Below are positions 12,843-25,527 of a stretch of 64,000 nucleotides of DNA, piece after piece. The position numbers were made by a program, and so were the translations under genes. Source of the DNA: Toxoplasma gondii ME49 (Eukaryota; Apicomplexa; Conoidasida; Eucoccidiorida; Sarcocystidae). Within the stretch, counting starts at the first letter, position 1, and every line of letters begins with the position of its first letter. The stretch spans positions 3,683,189-3,747,188 of the forward strand of contig NC_031475.1 of NCBI RefSeq assembly GCF_000006565.2, given 5' to 3'. The notes beneath the pieces are model-generated. The model ran no database searches, had not been told where the DNA came from, and was given only the letters and a program-made list of their open reading frames with translations.

Positions 12843-15800
12843 AATAGATGTACACATTCATGTATGTGCAAATACAATAGCATTCGCCACTTGCCTGGTA
12901 CAAGGGTCACATCCTTTTTGCCCCCCTCCGGCCGACTAACCCACAACCATCTTGTCATGACCGTGAGGAACAGAGACGGAGTGAAACCTCGCAAATTCTT
13001 CTGCGTTTGTCCCCCATCTAAGAACTTGTTTTTCTACATCCCAACTGCCGCCTCCGTCCCACGTGTGTGCCATCTATCTCGACGCCTTTTCCATAGCTGA
13101 ATCACTTGGCGTCGCTGTCAACGAAGTTCTTGTCCGGCGCGAGCTCGAGGGCACTCGTGAAGACGGCAGAAACTTGAAGAGACACATGAGTGCAAATATA
13201 CACAGGAGTGACATAATCAGCTTCGGAGATGCAGACGCAAAGGTATGTGGATGGTGAGTGATGCAGTCAAGGTCAGTGGTACAGACTGACGCATCTGGGT
13301 ATGTTATTCATATCCTCCGCAGGTCGGGCCGAGAATGCGGAAAGACACCGACCAGTATCCGTCGAGTTTGAAGCAAAAGAGTTTCTTCTCTCTGGCCATC
13401 TGCGGGAAGACTTCTTTCTCGATGGAAGTCGGTCTGAGCTGGATCCGGTCGATGACACTCGTGTTCAAGATGTATAAACCTGGACAGAGTACAGTAAAAG
13501 AGACAAGAAGGCTTAATACGCCCACAAAGACAAAGGTCCACAGAGGCTACGCATGCAAAGCACGAGGCCCGGATCCGACGTCTGAAAGCTCCTGCTGTCG
13601 ACCTAAAGAACTCCTGAAGAGACGCCAAGGCGATCGGCAGGGACTCGCGACTTCCGAACCACCAACCGAGACTGGTACAAAGAAGTTACCATATCCTCCG
13701 TACAACGTATCCGGCATATGGGGTAATCTGCGGTCCTTCCTGCCACAGGTTTCTGTAGTTCGATGCTGCCAGAGCTACAGAAAGCTGCCGCGCGCCGCTG
13801 CGATGGAAGCCGCCGGCACCGAACCGAAAACGCCACTGCAGTTGGAGTACGACAGACAGAAGTCACGGTTCTTCTTTCTCCAGGATGCGGAAAGACGTGG
13901 CGACCGCGTCGGGGAGCGTCGAACAAGGTTTTTCGCGCCTTTGAAGTCGCCTGGAGTCCAACTCACCGGCGTTGATGCACCTGCCCACGAACTGTTGCGG
14001 TTTTTCAATGAAGTCTGAGACGCGGCCTTCTTCGTCGTGAAGGACGACGCCGTAAATCGACGGATTCTCGACCTCCGTCACCTGGCGAAAAGGAAACACA
14101 CACGAGCGACTTCGCTCTGCAGAAATAGGAGGCCTTCTAACAGATGTGCCTCCGGTTTTTCTGCAAAGGGGAACATACCTCTCTGCGCTGGCGTCAAGTC
14201 GCTGATCCCACCGCGGCCCCATCGGCTAGTACCATTTGACAGTTTTTACCGACTGCCGTAAAAACACGATCTCCTTTGTTTCCTAGGTCCCCGACTGGCT
14301 ATCTCTGGGAGGAACGCCAGACGGGTACACTCGCCCCACGATCGACCGCGAAATCTGCCTACCAAGATGGTACCTTCCGCTCCCTTTGCCTTGTGGAACG
14401 CGAGCATTTCCTTGAATGGAAAGGGGCAAATCACGTCGCTGTTGCACACGAAAAAACAGTCTTCCGCATCGCCGCCTCTTGCGTCCGCCTGGTCGTTGCC
14501 GGCGTCTCCATGCGCGGCGGCCGACTCTGCAGAAACCTCTTGGCAGCTCTCCCTGTCGCGGGGTGCCGGTCGCTCTCGGACGACCGCCGCGGCTCCGCCT
14601 CCGTTTCCATCTGGACTGGAGGCCAGTGCGGGGGACGGAGAGAGCAAAAGATCTTTCGCCAAGCGAATCGGGCCTGCAGTCCCGAGGGGTTCGTCTTCGC
14701 GGGAGCACGTGATCGCGAGAGAATACTGCGGGGAGACAAAAGACCGACAACACAGAGAGGAATCGGGGTGGCATGCTCAAGAGAGCGCCAAGACGAATCC
14801 CAAACTACACTGGTTATCTATGCTATATTCTTACTACCTCTGCAAGATTATTACCTGGTGTTCCGTTGATCCTACTTTTACACGAACTATCGGCTTGACT
14901 ACGTCAAGCCGCTATCACAGAGCTTAGATACGGTATACAAAGTCTCGCAAGCACCTCCGTGTCAGTTCGTTACTCCCTTGTCAGTGAACAAACTGTCTCG
15001 CAGATGGTCACTCCCCGCCCTGGCACACCATCCTCGCCTCTGAGCTGCCGTCTTCCCTCGGTCACCCCTCTCGACCGAGAACCAGCACGGTTGAATTCGA
15101 GAAGAGAGAGCATAGGCAAAGAACAAGACACATCGTACCACCCTCGCCGCAACAGTCACCACGGCTGCGTCACAGTTCCAAAGAACTGCAGAGCCAGCGG
15201 TGCGTCGGAAAGAAAAAATCTCACTTTCTGCTCGAGAGCACTAAGGGCGTCCATCAGCGTAGACGGTTGATACGCAACGGCGAGGATGACATGGTCCACA
15301 CCTGCCTGCAGTGCCAGCAAGTAACAGTCCAAGAAAAACTCGAATCCACAGGGAGACGCACACCAAAAAAGTAACTCTCCACCCTGAACAGTAAACTCTC
15401 CAGCGTGGGGAGGTGCCACCCGGGGCGCCTTGCGCGAGCCCAGAGGGCCAGGCAGGATCGGTAGCCTTCACATGCATGTGACCGTCTAGGTCGATAACAA
15501 GTCTCTCACACCGAAAGAGCGTCACAAGAATACGCATCTACCTACCTACATACACGCACATGTATATATATATATATATATATATATTTTATATCTACAT
15601 TTTATATACAAAGTTCTAAGTTTCAACATAGAAGCATGCGCCCATCTCCGGAGAGAAGGGAGCCGTTGATAGCAAAACACTTCGTTCTAAATGCCGCCAC
15701 ATCGACGCAGAATGTGCATCTTGCCGAGGAACTTGCCTTCTTGAGGGAATGGATCTGGTACTCCACAATCGATTTGTTGCAGAAGTTTATCAAAGGCTTC

Positions 15801-15865
15801 GGCACAGAGAGCGTGAGAGGCCGCAGTCGTGTGCCGTAGCCTCCCACAAGCACGAGGGCCTTCAT
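11154..15865 (-). CDS. Mannose-1-phosphate guanylyltransferase (GDP-mannose pyrophosphorylase, GMPP-beta type)
   Basis: The enzyme makes GDP-mannose from mannose-1-phosphate and GTP in the cytosol, feeding GPI anchors and glycosylation. Eight exons on the minus strand join in frame to 439 residues: 15865-15737, 15305-15225, 14725-14363, 14081-13967, 13479-13353, 12670-12484, 11831-11649 and 11288-11154. The start [18 protein letters not shown] is the family N-terminus with the nucleotide-binding [11 protein letters not shown], so I chose it although the frame stays open upstream to 16177. Also present are PKPL (22-25), [10 protein letters not shown] (about 80-89), [10 protein letters not shown] (165-174), EKPQQF (about 217), the hexapeptide-repeat half ([13 protein letters not shown]) and the typical C-terminus VLPHKSI...IIM. 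Intron 1 appears to use a GC donor (AAG/GCAAGT). Exon 3 holds an A/G/R-rich insertion of about 60 residues (99-158) absent from animal relatives, which are near 360 residues. Several introns contain TA microsatellites. Confidence 0.95.
11978..12037. repeat. (TATATATC)n/(TA)n microsatellite
   Basis: Three tatatatatc-type blocks followed by a pure TA run and a short tg run. It lies in intron 6 of the guanylyltransferase gene. Confidence 0.93.
12796..12844. repeat. (TA)n microsatellite
   Basis: TA run broken twice by tac. It lies in intron 5 of the guanylyltransferase gene. Confidence 0.93.
15562..15595. repeat. (TA)n microsatellite
   Basis: TA run followed by a tttatat block, in intron 1 (the GC-AG intron) of the guanylyltransferase gene. 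Confidence 0.92.
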
Positions 15866-18800
15866 CGGGCGGACAGACGGGGACAGAGGGAGAACGGCGA
15901 GAGAGACAGAGGTGACAGAAGAGCGAGAGGGGAGTGGGAGAGAAATGGAGGCGCGAAGAAGGTGGAAGCAGGAGCGGGTCGCAGAAGAGAGAGGGATCGG
16001 CGGGAGAGCAGCAGAAACAAGCGAGAGAAAGACGAAAAGGGTAGACGAGAAAAGGCAAGAGAAGATCGAGAAGACTTTCAAGAGGGACAACCATAGGAGG
16101 AAGGGCGACCAGCGAGTGTGTTCGGCGTTCCACGTTTCCGTGAGCTTCCAGGAGCCTTGTTCGTTGCCACCCGCCACAGAACTGCATGCGCTGGCTCTGA
16201 GAAGAGCAAAGTGAGCCTGACCGGCAAGAAGGATGTACGCAGCGATTGATGAAAGAAAGCAAAGAGGAGGAGGTTGTCATCTACGACGTTCACCGCGGGG
16301 GTCGACGACAGGCAGGCCCTGTCTGGCGGGCGGAAGCATGGGAACCTTCGTTTATCTCGGAGCAACGGCAAATGTGAAGAGGCAAAGGGTGAGGCCACCA
16401 AACGGATCCGACCTCAGTGAAAAGAGAGGGATACAAAAGTGCCAATTATGTGGGGCTGCAGTGGACGCCTTCGACAAGAAAAGACTGGGCAGGGCCTAGT
16501 CTTCCTTCACGACTCATTCGAGGAAAAAGAGTATGGAACAGAGAACAGGCGAGGAACAGCTAAATAAAAATGAAGGGGGGAACGACACACTGCATGGACG
16601 TCGGAGAAAACGACAGGTGACCACGGCCGTAACACAACTGGTTTCTGAGTCCCTGGAAAGGAAATTTCGACTACGAGCAAGGAGCCTCCGTAGGAGGCTC
16701 GTTGAAAGCAAAAACCAAGGTAAAAAGCCCCCGGGAAGGGGAAACTTCGCCCGCAAAAGGTACGGGAAGAGGGAAAAATGCAAGAAAGTCCCGAGAACAA
16801 AAAGAAATCGGGCCGAGAAAACCACAAAGTTCCTTGAGGACCCCGTTCAGTCGTCGGGCGGGTTGTGTGCTGTGCATGAGAAGGCGGGAACGACAAGCGG
16901 GGATGATGTGACTTAACAATCCGGAAAGAGAGAAACATAAGAACCAAAGAATGACGTATCAGGGGAGAGCGCTACACAGGAAGAAGTCGACGCAACTTCC
17001 TCTTCATTACGCGAGACAAACGAGACAGGCTTCGCCGAGGAAAAATGAAGACGCGTCCAGATGTAGCAGCGCACATGAAACTGGGTGTTCCACTCGGGGG
17101 AGAAGACAACACTTTCCCCCCTGGGCCCTGGTTCCTCGCTGAGACCCCCACTTCCGCAACCACGAAACGTCGGCTCTAACTTTAGGAGTTTCCAAAAGAG
17201 TAATTCTCTGTCAAAGAACGCGAAGCACGGCAGGTTGTTGTGTTCGAAATCTTGCGGAAATTCAGTTGCTATCCTACTTCCGCCGCAGATGAATTGTCTA
17301 CGGCATGTGGTGTGCGCCAGCACCATCACGTCCCCAGCCAAGATACTGGCTACGCTGCGCTACCTCAAGAAAACCAGCGATTTCCTTAGAAATTAAGTCC
17401 GTTTCCGATGTGTTGCCAGTGTCCCCAAGGAGAAGGAACGTCGATGTGTTTCTTTCTGTGGACCGGCACTCCTCCCAAAGTGCGAGCGCCAAACGCTGCA
17501 GAAAGGCAGCAGTTGTGTAACAAACCGGCCGAAGCATCTCTCCCTTGTTGCACCGCACTGTCAGTCATAGCCGAAACGAGGAACAGAGGCTGCTTCCTTG
17601 ACACAGAGGCAAGGAAACGCTGAGTCGTGAGGCCGCTCGCTAGAGAAAGAAGCAAGTGTGCTGTGTTATTCCAAGACTGCTGTCTCGCGTCCAACATCCA
17701 CGGTTGCGATGGCACCTGCCCAGAGCACACCATCTCCTGGGTTGTGAGTTCGGGTGACAGTGCAGACTGAAGTTTTTCGCTCGAATGTGCTGCTTCTCTG
17801 ATGCCGATCGTGTCACCTGGATATGTGCTTTAGAGGCGAGGACGGTAGCGCATAAACCATAACAGACTAGCGTGCCACAGGAACACAAAGGGTCGACTCA
17901 ACAGATTCAAAAATGAGACCCGCTGTCGATGAAGTCCGATGGTCGTGAAGGCAGAGCTGAATACGTGTCTAACACAATGTTCACATGTTTGACATATTCC
18001 ACGCGGAGTGGCCGTTCGCGAAGCGGTGGCAGGAACTCCTTGGTCGGTTCCCGACTGGATGGATATGAGGCGCGAATACGAATCTGACAGACGAGACCGC
18101 CGAAGCAGATACCTGTTGCGTGCTTCCTTTTGGCGTCAACGAGTTGTGTCGGGACCATATGCGCGGGGACTGCGGAACTGGATTCGTTAACTGGCGCGTG
18201 ACAGGCCAAGTATCGTCGTTGCCTGTTCGTGCCGTCTACTCGCTGGCTGGTTGGTTGATAATTTCTTTCATTAATCGCTCCTGTATAATCACGACCTCTT
18301 TGAGTGGACTCAGTCAAGGCAAACGCGTGCCACACAGACACCGTGTGTCTTCTGCTGTACCAATTACCCCTTGCTTATGTCGCTGAAGGTCCAGTTGTTT
18401 TCCCTTTTCGCACGTTCTCAGCCTTTCTCTCCCGTCCTCTTTTACGCGGAATTGCTCTATAGGTAACGACGATGTAGGCCATAGTAGCTCCACAGGTGGA
18501 CGACAAAAAATGATCTGGTGGCACCCTCTAGGAGGGCAGACACCTGCTGTTGGACAGAAACAATGGAGGCACAAAGACCTGACACGTACGTGTCTTGCTT
18601 ATTTGTGCTGGGCTTCAATTTGCCACTGGAATGGAAACCAGCAAAAGTCTGTCTAATGTTTTTGTTCTTTTACTACGTAGAGCCACAGGAGTAAACGTGT
18701 GCACAATTGGTTGTCTTCTGAGCCTCTAGAGCAATCAGCAGAGCAGAAGTAAGGCGCGGTGATTCTTTGACTTCGCTTCCTCCCTTTTGGGAAGGAGGGG

Positions 18801-21097
18801 GGCGAGCGGAAGAACAAGAAATTCAGCGTGATTGCTTGTGTGGTTTTGCGGTGGGAGATATGTAACAGAGTGCCGTAGCCAATCGGGGCGGTTAAAACGC
18901 TTGGCAGGCCGTGGGGAAGCAAAGCGCCTCTGTACGAACACAGTGAAGGCCATCTGCTCGGCACGAAACACGCGGATCAAAATTCTAGCCTGAGGGAGAC
19001 CTGGCGAAGACCATTTTTTGTTTATTTCTATTCCGTGTTCGTATCTGTGTGCCGTCGCTTTTGTCCTGTGTCTCCTCTTCCTTGTCTACGGGTGCGATAT
19101 TTGCTTTTATTTTGACTGTCAACGGTGTGTTCTCCCTCTGTTATAGGTTTCTCACTTCTTTTCTGGAAGGCCTGTTTCTTTCAAGTTTGGCTTATCGCTC
19201 CAGCATACGCTGCGCATCATATCTCGTCATTCCTTGTCCTTCGTGTATGGTAACCTTCTTTCCAACACTGTACACGCCGACGCTGGTCAGCAGGCCGCGC
19301 TTGTTGCGTCCAGAAGGGAAATGCTAGAAGAACGGATTTGGGATTTTCTTGCGTCCGAGACGACAGGCTCCATCGTTACCCTTGATAAACGAAGGCAAAA
19401 GGGATACAACGCTAACGGGCGAGGACGCGTGCTTGCTTCCAGAGGGAATACTCACTCCACCAAACACGAGTTGGGGTGACAAAGGGAGACACAGACGGGC
19501 CTGGCGTGATGCTCGTTTGTACCTGAACGTCTGCCCTGTCGCAATGTGCAAGGGGGTACACTGACATCATATGATCGTTCTCTACCGTGCTGTCGAATAT
19601 TCTTTAGACGGGAGGCGAAGGTAGATGAACCGCAGCACGTGAGCACAACATACGACACAGATGAAGGCAGGGGGGTGATTGAAGTTGGTCGGCATTGACT
19701 GGAAGCCGTCAGCCTTTTAAACAGCGAGTATTGAGAAACAGAGAGTGGTTCAAGAGCTTGGAGAAGCAGAGCGAACTAAAAACACTTCCGAGCGCCTGTT
19801 GCGGCGATTGGTAGTAGAAGGGACGCAAAGGTTTCCTTTGCATTTGAACACGTTTGAACGCGAGTAAAAATGGCCAGAAGTTCTTGTTGTTTCGGGCAAT
19901 AAAGCTGTGACCAGTGAGGAAACAGTTCCTTCTGTTGACAAACATGAACAACAGCCGTATCTGGGCCATCCGGAAAAACAACATCGCACGGAACACGGTT
20001 CAGTGTGGCTCTCTTATGAAGGTGAAAAGGAATGCCAGGATGCTGCCCATTTGTATAATGTATATATATTTATAAAGGTTCAGCAGTGAATCTGAACACA
20101 GACAAACGGATCGAAATCGACACTGGTGCCGTTGATGAGGACGCAAACACAAGGTTTATTTTTATTCGCGCCTCGGCCGGGGTGTAGCAAGCTAATGGAC
20201 GGAAAGCTGAAAAAGGGAAGGGAGCAAAAATCTGGGAACACTAAGGCTGCGGCAGGAAGTAGAAGATGCATCAATGCAACCGAAACGGCCATGGATGATG
20301 GGAACCGAGACAAGACAGAACAAAACTAAGACACTCACTCCGAAACGGAGGACCTGAAGCCTGGCCGCCGCCCGAGAGTGGACGCATAGACAAGGTCGAG
20401 CACCGTGCTTGCTATACGGAGAAGCACATTCTGCAACGAGGTCAGAGACTAGAAGAACTCATGGTAGAAAAGGCAAAAACATAAGAGTGGAACGGAGAAG
20501 GTGCACCTGCATGCAAGCATAAAGGACGACTGACATAGCAACTGGAATACAGACTGTCAACTGTAACGAAGGCGAAGCAAAGCGGAACACACTGTGCGGA
20601 CGGCTGACGGTAAAATCTTGGGCGTGTGCGCTGCTCTTTTTCTGGTGCCCCTCCTCAGGAGGGTGAGATCGTTGACCATCGTTTGAGGTGCCTCCGGACG
20701 AGTCCTCCAACACCATCTCGGGGAAATGGCCCAAATAGAAGGTCTGCTGGGAGGAGCCTTGGGGGCTCGCGCTGTTCCTCGGCCATGGCCTAGGTACAAT
20801 CGATGGAGGTAGGGGGCACACACATCCACATCGTTGTCGAGGAAAGGACTTTATAAGGTATTGAAGCCTGAAGGAAGTTTCGTTGGTAGAACTCTGTAAC
20901 TCTCGTTTGCGACCTTTCTACTAATACGAAATGTCATCTGTGCCCCCACTGTCACGTTGCCGTGGACGAGCCAAAGTGTCTCGGTGTCTGTTTGTTGCGT
21001 AGGGTTCTGACTGAGCTTGTATATATCCCTAGGTATACATGTAGACATACTATATATAATACATGCATTTCCACCTAACGACACACACACGCACACA
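15866..21097. other. Intergenic region between two co-directional minus-strand genes
   Basis: This should hold the 5' leader and promoter of the guanylyltransferase and the 3' end of the phosphodiesterase. From about 15866 to 16085 the plus strand is very rich in gag/aga purines, so the transcript leader would be CU-rich, as is common upstream of Toxoplasma start codons. No open frame in the remaining 5 kb has a domain or a coherent exon chain. Confidence 0.6.
16183..16189. promoter_or_regulatory. TGCATGC palindromic motif upstream of the guanylyltransferase
   Basis: A tgcatgc site lies 318 bp upstream of the chosen start codon. TGCATGC-type sequences are over-represented upstream of Toxoplasma genes and are candidate AP2-factor sites. 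The same word also occurs elsewhere by chance, so the assignment rests on position only. Confidence 0.25.
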
Positions 21098-24000
21098 TCA
21101 GCCGTTCCAAGAGCCCCTTTTTGGTCGCCACCACCTTACCTCCCATGCATGTTTGTTTCTCTGAATCTGTGTCACACAGGCCTCCAGCAGAGACGAGGAA
21201 TGAGCAGAGGCAGTGGAGGAAGCGATATGCTGAGACGCTGCTCTTGAGATGGACCAAGAGTTGTTTCTACAAAATTCACAGAAGTCCCCCTGACACAGCC
21301 GCTCTTCCTCCTCGACTTCTGCTTCCGCTTCTCGGTCCTTCGATTCCCTTCCTTCTGTGGCCGCTGATTCCTCCGTTTCGCACGGGCAACTCCACGCATT
21401 TCTGTTCTTCGCGCCTGTCGCGGCCTCAGTTCCTCGTAGTTTGCCGTCGCTCGTCTCTCCCGTTCGTGTCGGTTCTGCTCTGAGAGCACCAATGGTGCCT
21501 GCTGAGTCACCCTGAGATTTAGGTCCTCCTTGGTCGCCCTCGCTGGATCTATAGTTCGGAGGCAGGCTGCCGCCTCTGCTGAGTATCCGACGGTGACCAG
21601 TTGGCGCGTCTTGTCCTCCTCTGCCTCCACCTGGTTCTTCGGCGTCTAGACAATGTCGGACTGGCAGTCTGTTGGCAAATGCTTGCGCGCCATTACAACG
21701 CGAGGCGGAGACCAAGGAAAGAGACGACGGCAAGGTCTGACTTCTTTTTTGTCGTGCTCGAGCGTCGTCGTCAGTGTCTTCTTTCCTCGCCTTTGGGCCC
21801 CTGAAAAAGGATGATAAACTCCGCATGCATGCATTGCCGCTTTTCTCGCTTCCACGGGATTCGGGACCGCCATGCGGCAAAGCGAAAGGGTGGCTGACCC
21901 CAGAGGAAAAGACTCTTCGCTTCTCGCCGGCGGACGCAGGGTCGATCCCCGTTGCAGAGTCCGCCGCAGCGGCTTTCGTCTCCTCGGCTGGCAGGCGTCT
22001 TTGGAGCCCAGGGGGGCTGCCGATGTCGCCAACACACGGCCTCTTGAAGACCGATGTTCCAGTGACAGAGGCCTGGTGGCAGACACAGGAGACAGCTGCG
22101 GCGGCAGAGGCCGCCTGCGGGGGAAGAGCCTCACGGACCAAAGCAGTCGAAGAGGGCTCGGTTTTGCCTCGGCCAGAGAGGGGACGGAAGGGATGCAGGC
22201 GAGGTGGTGCTCGCCGGTTTCCGGCGTCCTCACTCTGTGCTCCCGACAGCAGGAGAGAGGGCAAGGAACCAGAAGCGTACGCTGCAGAAGAGGACAGGGC
22301 GAATCGACACGGGGAGGAAGGAGTCAGTGAGGGCAGCGGCGGCTGAGGCTGCTCAGCAGTTGAAAGACACCGACGGAAGCCTTTCCTAGAAGACAGACGA
22401 GGAACAGATGCGGAAGACGAGAAGGAACGCGACACCAGTTGACGGTCTTTGGATGCTTCGAAGTTTCTGCCTTCTTCACCTGACGCTCGTGAGGCCGCGC
22501 AGTCCCGACGCTGATGCGAACGAGAGCCGGAAGAGGCCGGCCGTGGACCCGATGCCCCCTCAGGACCGGCGCTCGCACTCTGAAGCTGAAGCGTCTGGGC
22601 GTGCTCGAGGTCGCGAGCAACGTCGGCCAGCTCAGAAAAAAAGTCCAAACACACTACCTGGCGAATACATGCAAGAGAGAGAAACACACGCGGGCGGCGA
22701 CATCCACGAGAAGGGTGGAATGAGACGGCGTAACGAAACGCACAGCTGCCGACGCGGCGAGCGCGTGGACTCTACAGCGGCCCATTCGGCACCACGGAGC
22801 GCTCCGGACGAAAAGGCAGAAGAGAATCGGGACAGGCGAAAAGGACGTGTAAAGCGCGACCAGACACACACGACTGTGCGACAGACGAACCGCCGCGGCT
22901 GGAAACGAAGTGACGGAGGAAACAGAAAAGGCAGAACGCTGGACCACGAGCTGAACCCAGTGGAACCGCGAGCCCAAAAAAGGTCAGCAACTCGAGGCCA
23001 GGACGAATCGGAAGAGCAGACCAACGAAGAAGCCAGCGAACGACACACGAGAAGAAAACGAATGCCAAGGTGGAGTCGAGGCAAGCACCACCGTCGTGAA
23101 CGGTACAAAGACGCAAAGCGATCGACACGCACAGGGAAAGGCGACGTGAGCGGACAGAGGGAGACAGGCACCACTGGAACCGAAGGAATCGAAAAGCTTG
23201 ACGGCGGCGCCTGATGCCCAGAAGTCGATCGGATCTGCGATACCCTACGGCGCGCAAGTACCAGCAGGCAATCCCGATTGCTAGCGCCTGCCCATGGAGC
23301 TGCCTGTCTCTCGCACCCTATCCGTCCACAGGGAAAACAGACATAATGCAGGAATGGGGAGGAAGGCGGCATAGGGCACCAGGCGCTTCTGCGGAGAAGA
23401 AGGACGGCGGATGCCGGTGTCCATCGAGAGGGGAGACTGAGCACACGGCTCCCATTCGTAGATCTCGGCCGACGGAGGGGATAGAAGGAAGCAGGGAAAA
23501 GGCACCGAGAGAGATAAGTGACATAGACTGACTGGAATTGCGAATGCTGAAAAGCGCACCTGAAGGAAGCCGGCTTGCGAGGAGAAGATTTGTCGCAGTT
23601 CTTGCTGCCGATCGCATAGTGGCGAGATGACCATTCCGCGTTTTTTTTCTTCGTCACCTTGCCTGGGGGGACAAAAGAGGACAGAACCATATCCGCGCGT
23701 CGCCCTGCTCGATCCTCGACGCTTGTCGCTCCCATGTCTACCTCCTCTTCGCTCGCATGCGTGGCTATCTCGCGAGGCAACTATGAGGCGCTCAGAGCCA
23801 TCCTTGCTCTTGCACAGAACTGCCTGTGTATGCAGTGACAGCGAGCCGATGATGGCCGGGTTCAGTTACCTGTGAAACTCTTCAATAAGGCAACAAGAGA
23901 GGAAGAAGTGAAAGTCGAATGCCTTGGTCGCGTGACCAATGTCTGCCGCCTTCAACAGCATCTTCAGCAGCATCGAACGATCTTCTTCGTTGTTCCTGCG

Positions 24001-25038
24001 GAAACGGCGATGGGGTGAAAGAGGTGAGAGAGAAACTAAAGGTAGAACCAAGATTCGGAGGGGAAAATGGAGGACACTGACAAGAAGTCTGCCTGTTTCG
24101 CAGAACGAGAACAGCGACGGCAAATACGAAGGTGCGGCTCAGGAAAGACTGCCAACATAAAGAGGGAGACGGGCGGCATCTGGGGAAGAAAAAACGCGAA
24201 CGCGAGGCACCCCGACGAGGGGAAGATTACATGCTGGAGAAAGACACACAAACGCTGGAGGCGGAGCAACGCATGCAGCAACATAGGCCCCGTGGAGAGG
24301 AATGGCAAGGCAAAGGATGAGCAGGGTACCTCGAAAGAAACTCAGACAGGCCAGGCAGCGTAGGATGGTGAAGCAACGCCGACAAAGAATTTCAGGAGGA
24401 AGGCCGACACAAGACACAAATGTGTCAAGGGGCGGTTTGTTGGTGCCTGCCCGGCGTTCCTTACACGATGTCAAGTCCACCAGTCTGTCGCTTGACCTTG
24501 AAGAGAGCCAGGAGAGAGAAATGCTTTGTCATGTCGGTGTGGACAATGAGCTCGATGACTTCTTTGCGGAAGTTTCGATAATACTCTTCTCTTTCGATGC
24601 GGTCACAAAGCGATTCGGCGCATACAGATTCACCCCGTTCTTGTTCTGCTGCGTCTTCGCCGACCAACTCAAGATTACCTGCCTCTGAGGCTTCGCGACT
24701 GGATATTTGAGTTCCTGCTTCGTTCTTGCGACTCGGCGCTGCCGCTTCATGGTTGGCCGACCTTCGCTTCCTCGTTCTCTCAAGCGTCGAGCAGTGTGGC
24801 GAGCTCGGAAGGAGGAGATGGTGATGGTGCAGAAGAAAAAATGCGACTGAAGAATGGAACTGCTCCAGCACAGAGTTGTCATTGTATGTCAGAGCGAGAA
24901 GGCTTCTTCGATTCATCTGAAGGAAGGCACAAACAATACCCACCACAGAAGCGACAGGGTCTTACAGACTGTCTAGCTATATTTGACACGCTACGCATTC
25001 GAGTCCACGGGCGCATTCACAGATGCGCATGCATATAC

Positions 25039-25089
<51 letters not shown>

Positions 25090-25136
25090 CATTCATGTCT
25101 TCATATATATATATATATACATCTGTATACATATAC

Positions 25137-25176
<40 letters not shown>

Positions 25177-25476
25177 GATGTAGGGCGAAGCGACTGCCGT
25201 CAATGCAGTCTGATGCACCAGCATACATCCCTTCCGCCTCCCTTGTAGAATTCTGTATGAAAACAAGGAAACATATCTATATATATACGTAAGCGTGTGC
25301 TGCATGAATGAAGGCTGTCGGCAGGCGAGAGACGACGCGACGAGAAATATGCTTCCTTCGGCTCATTAGAGAGGGTACGTCCACGATTCGACATCTGCAC
25401 AGCTGTATATATCTAAATGCATCTAAATACTTCTGTATGCAAATGTGCGTATGCACCTGATTGCACATATTCTTAA

Positions 25477-25527
<51 letters not shown>

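Noticed and set aside
13335..14018. 227-codon plus-strand frame within the guanylyltransferase gene
   Set aside because: It is the complement of two well-supported exons and an intron of the enzyme.
15866..16177. N-terminal extension of the guanylyltransferase (frame open to an ATG at 16177)
   Set aside because: The family begins at MKALVLVGG; the upstream part is pyrimidine-rich leader sequence translated into a Ser/Leu/Phe-rich string with no homology.
22408..23214. 268-codon plus-strand frame opposite the phosphodiesterase 3' exons
   Set aside because: Arg/Lys/Glu-rich and lacks any domain; it overlaps a clearly coding minus-strand exon and intron.
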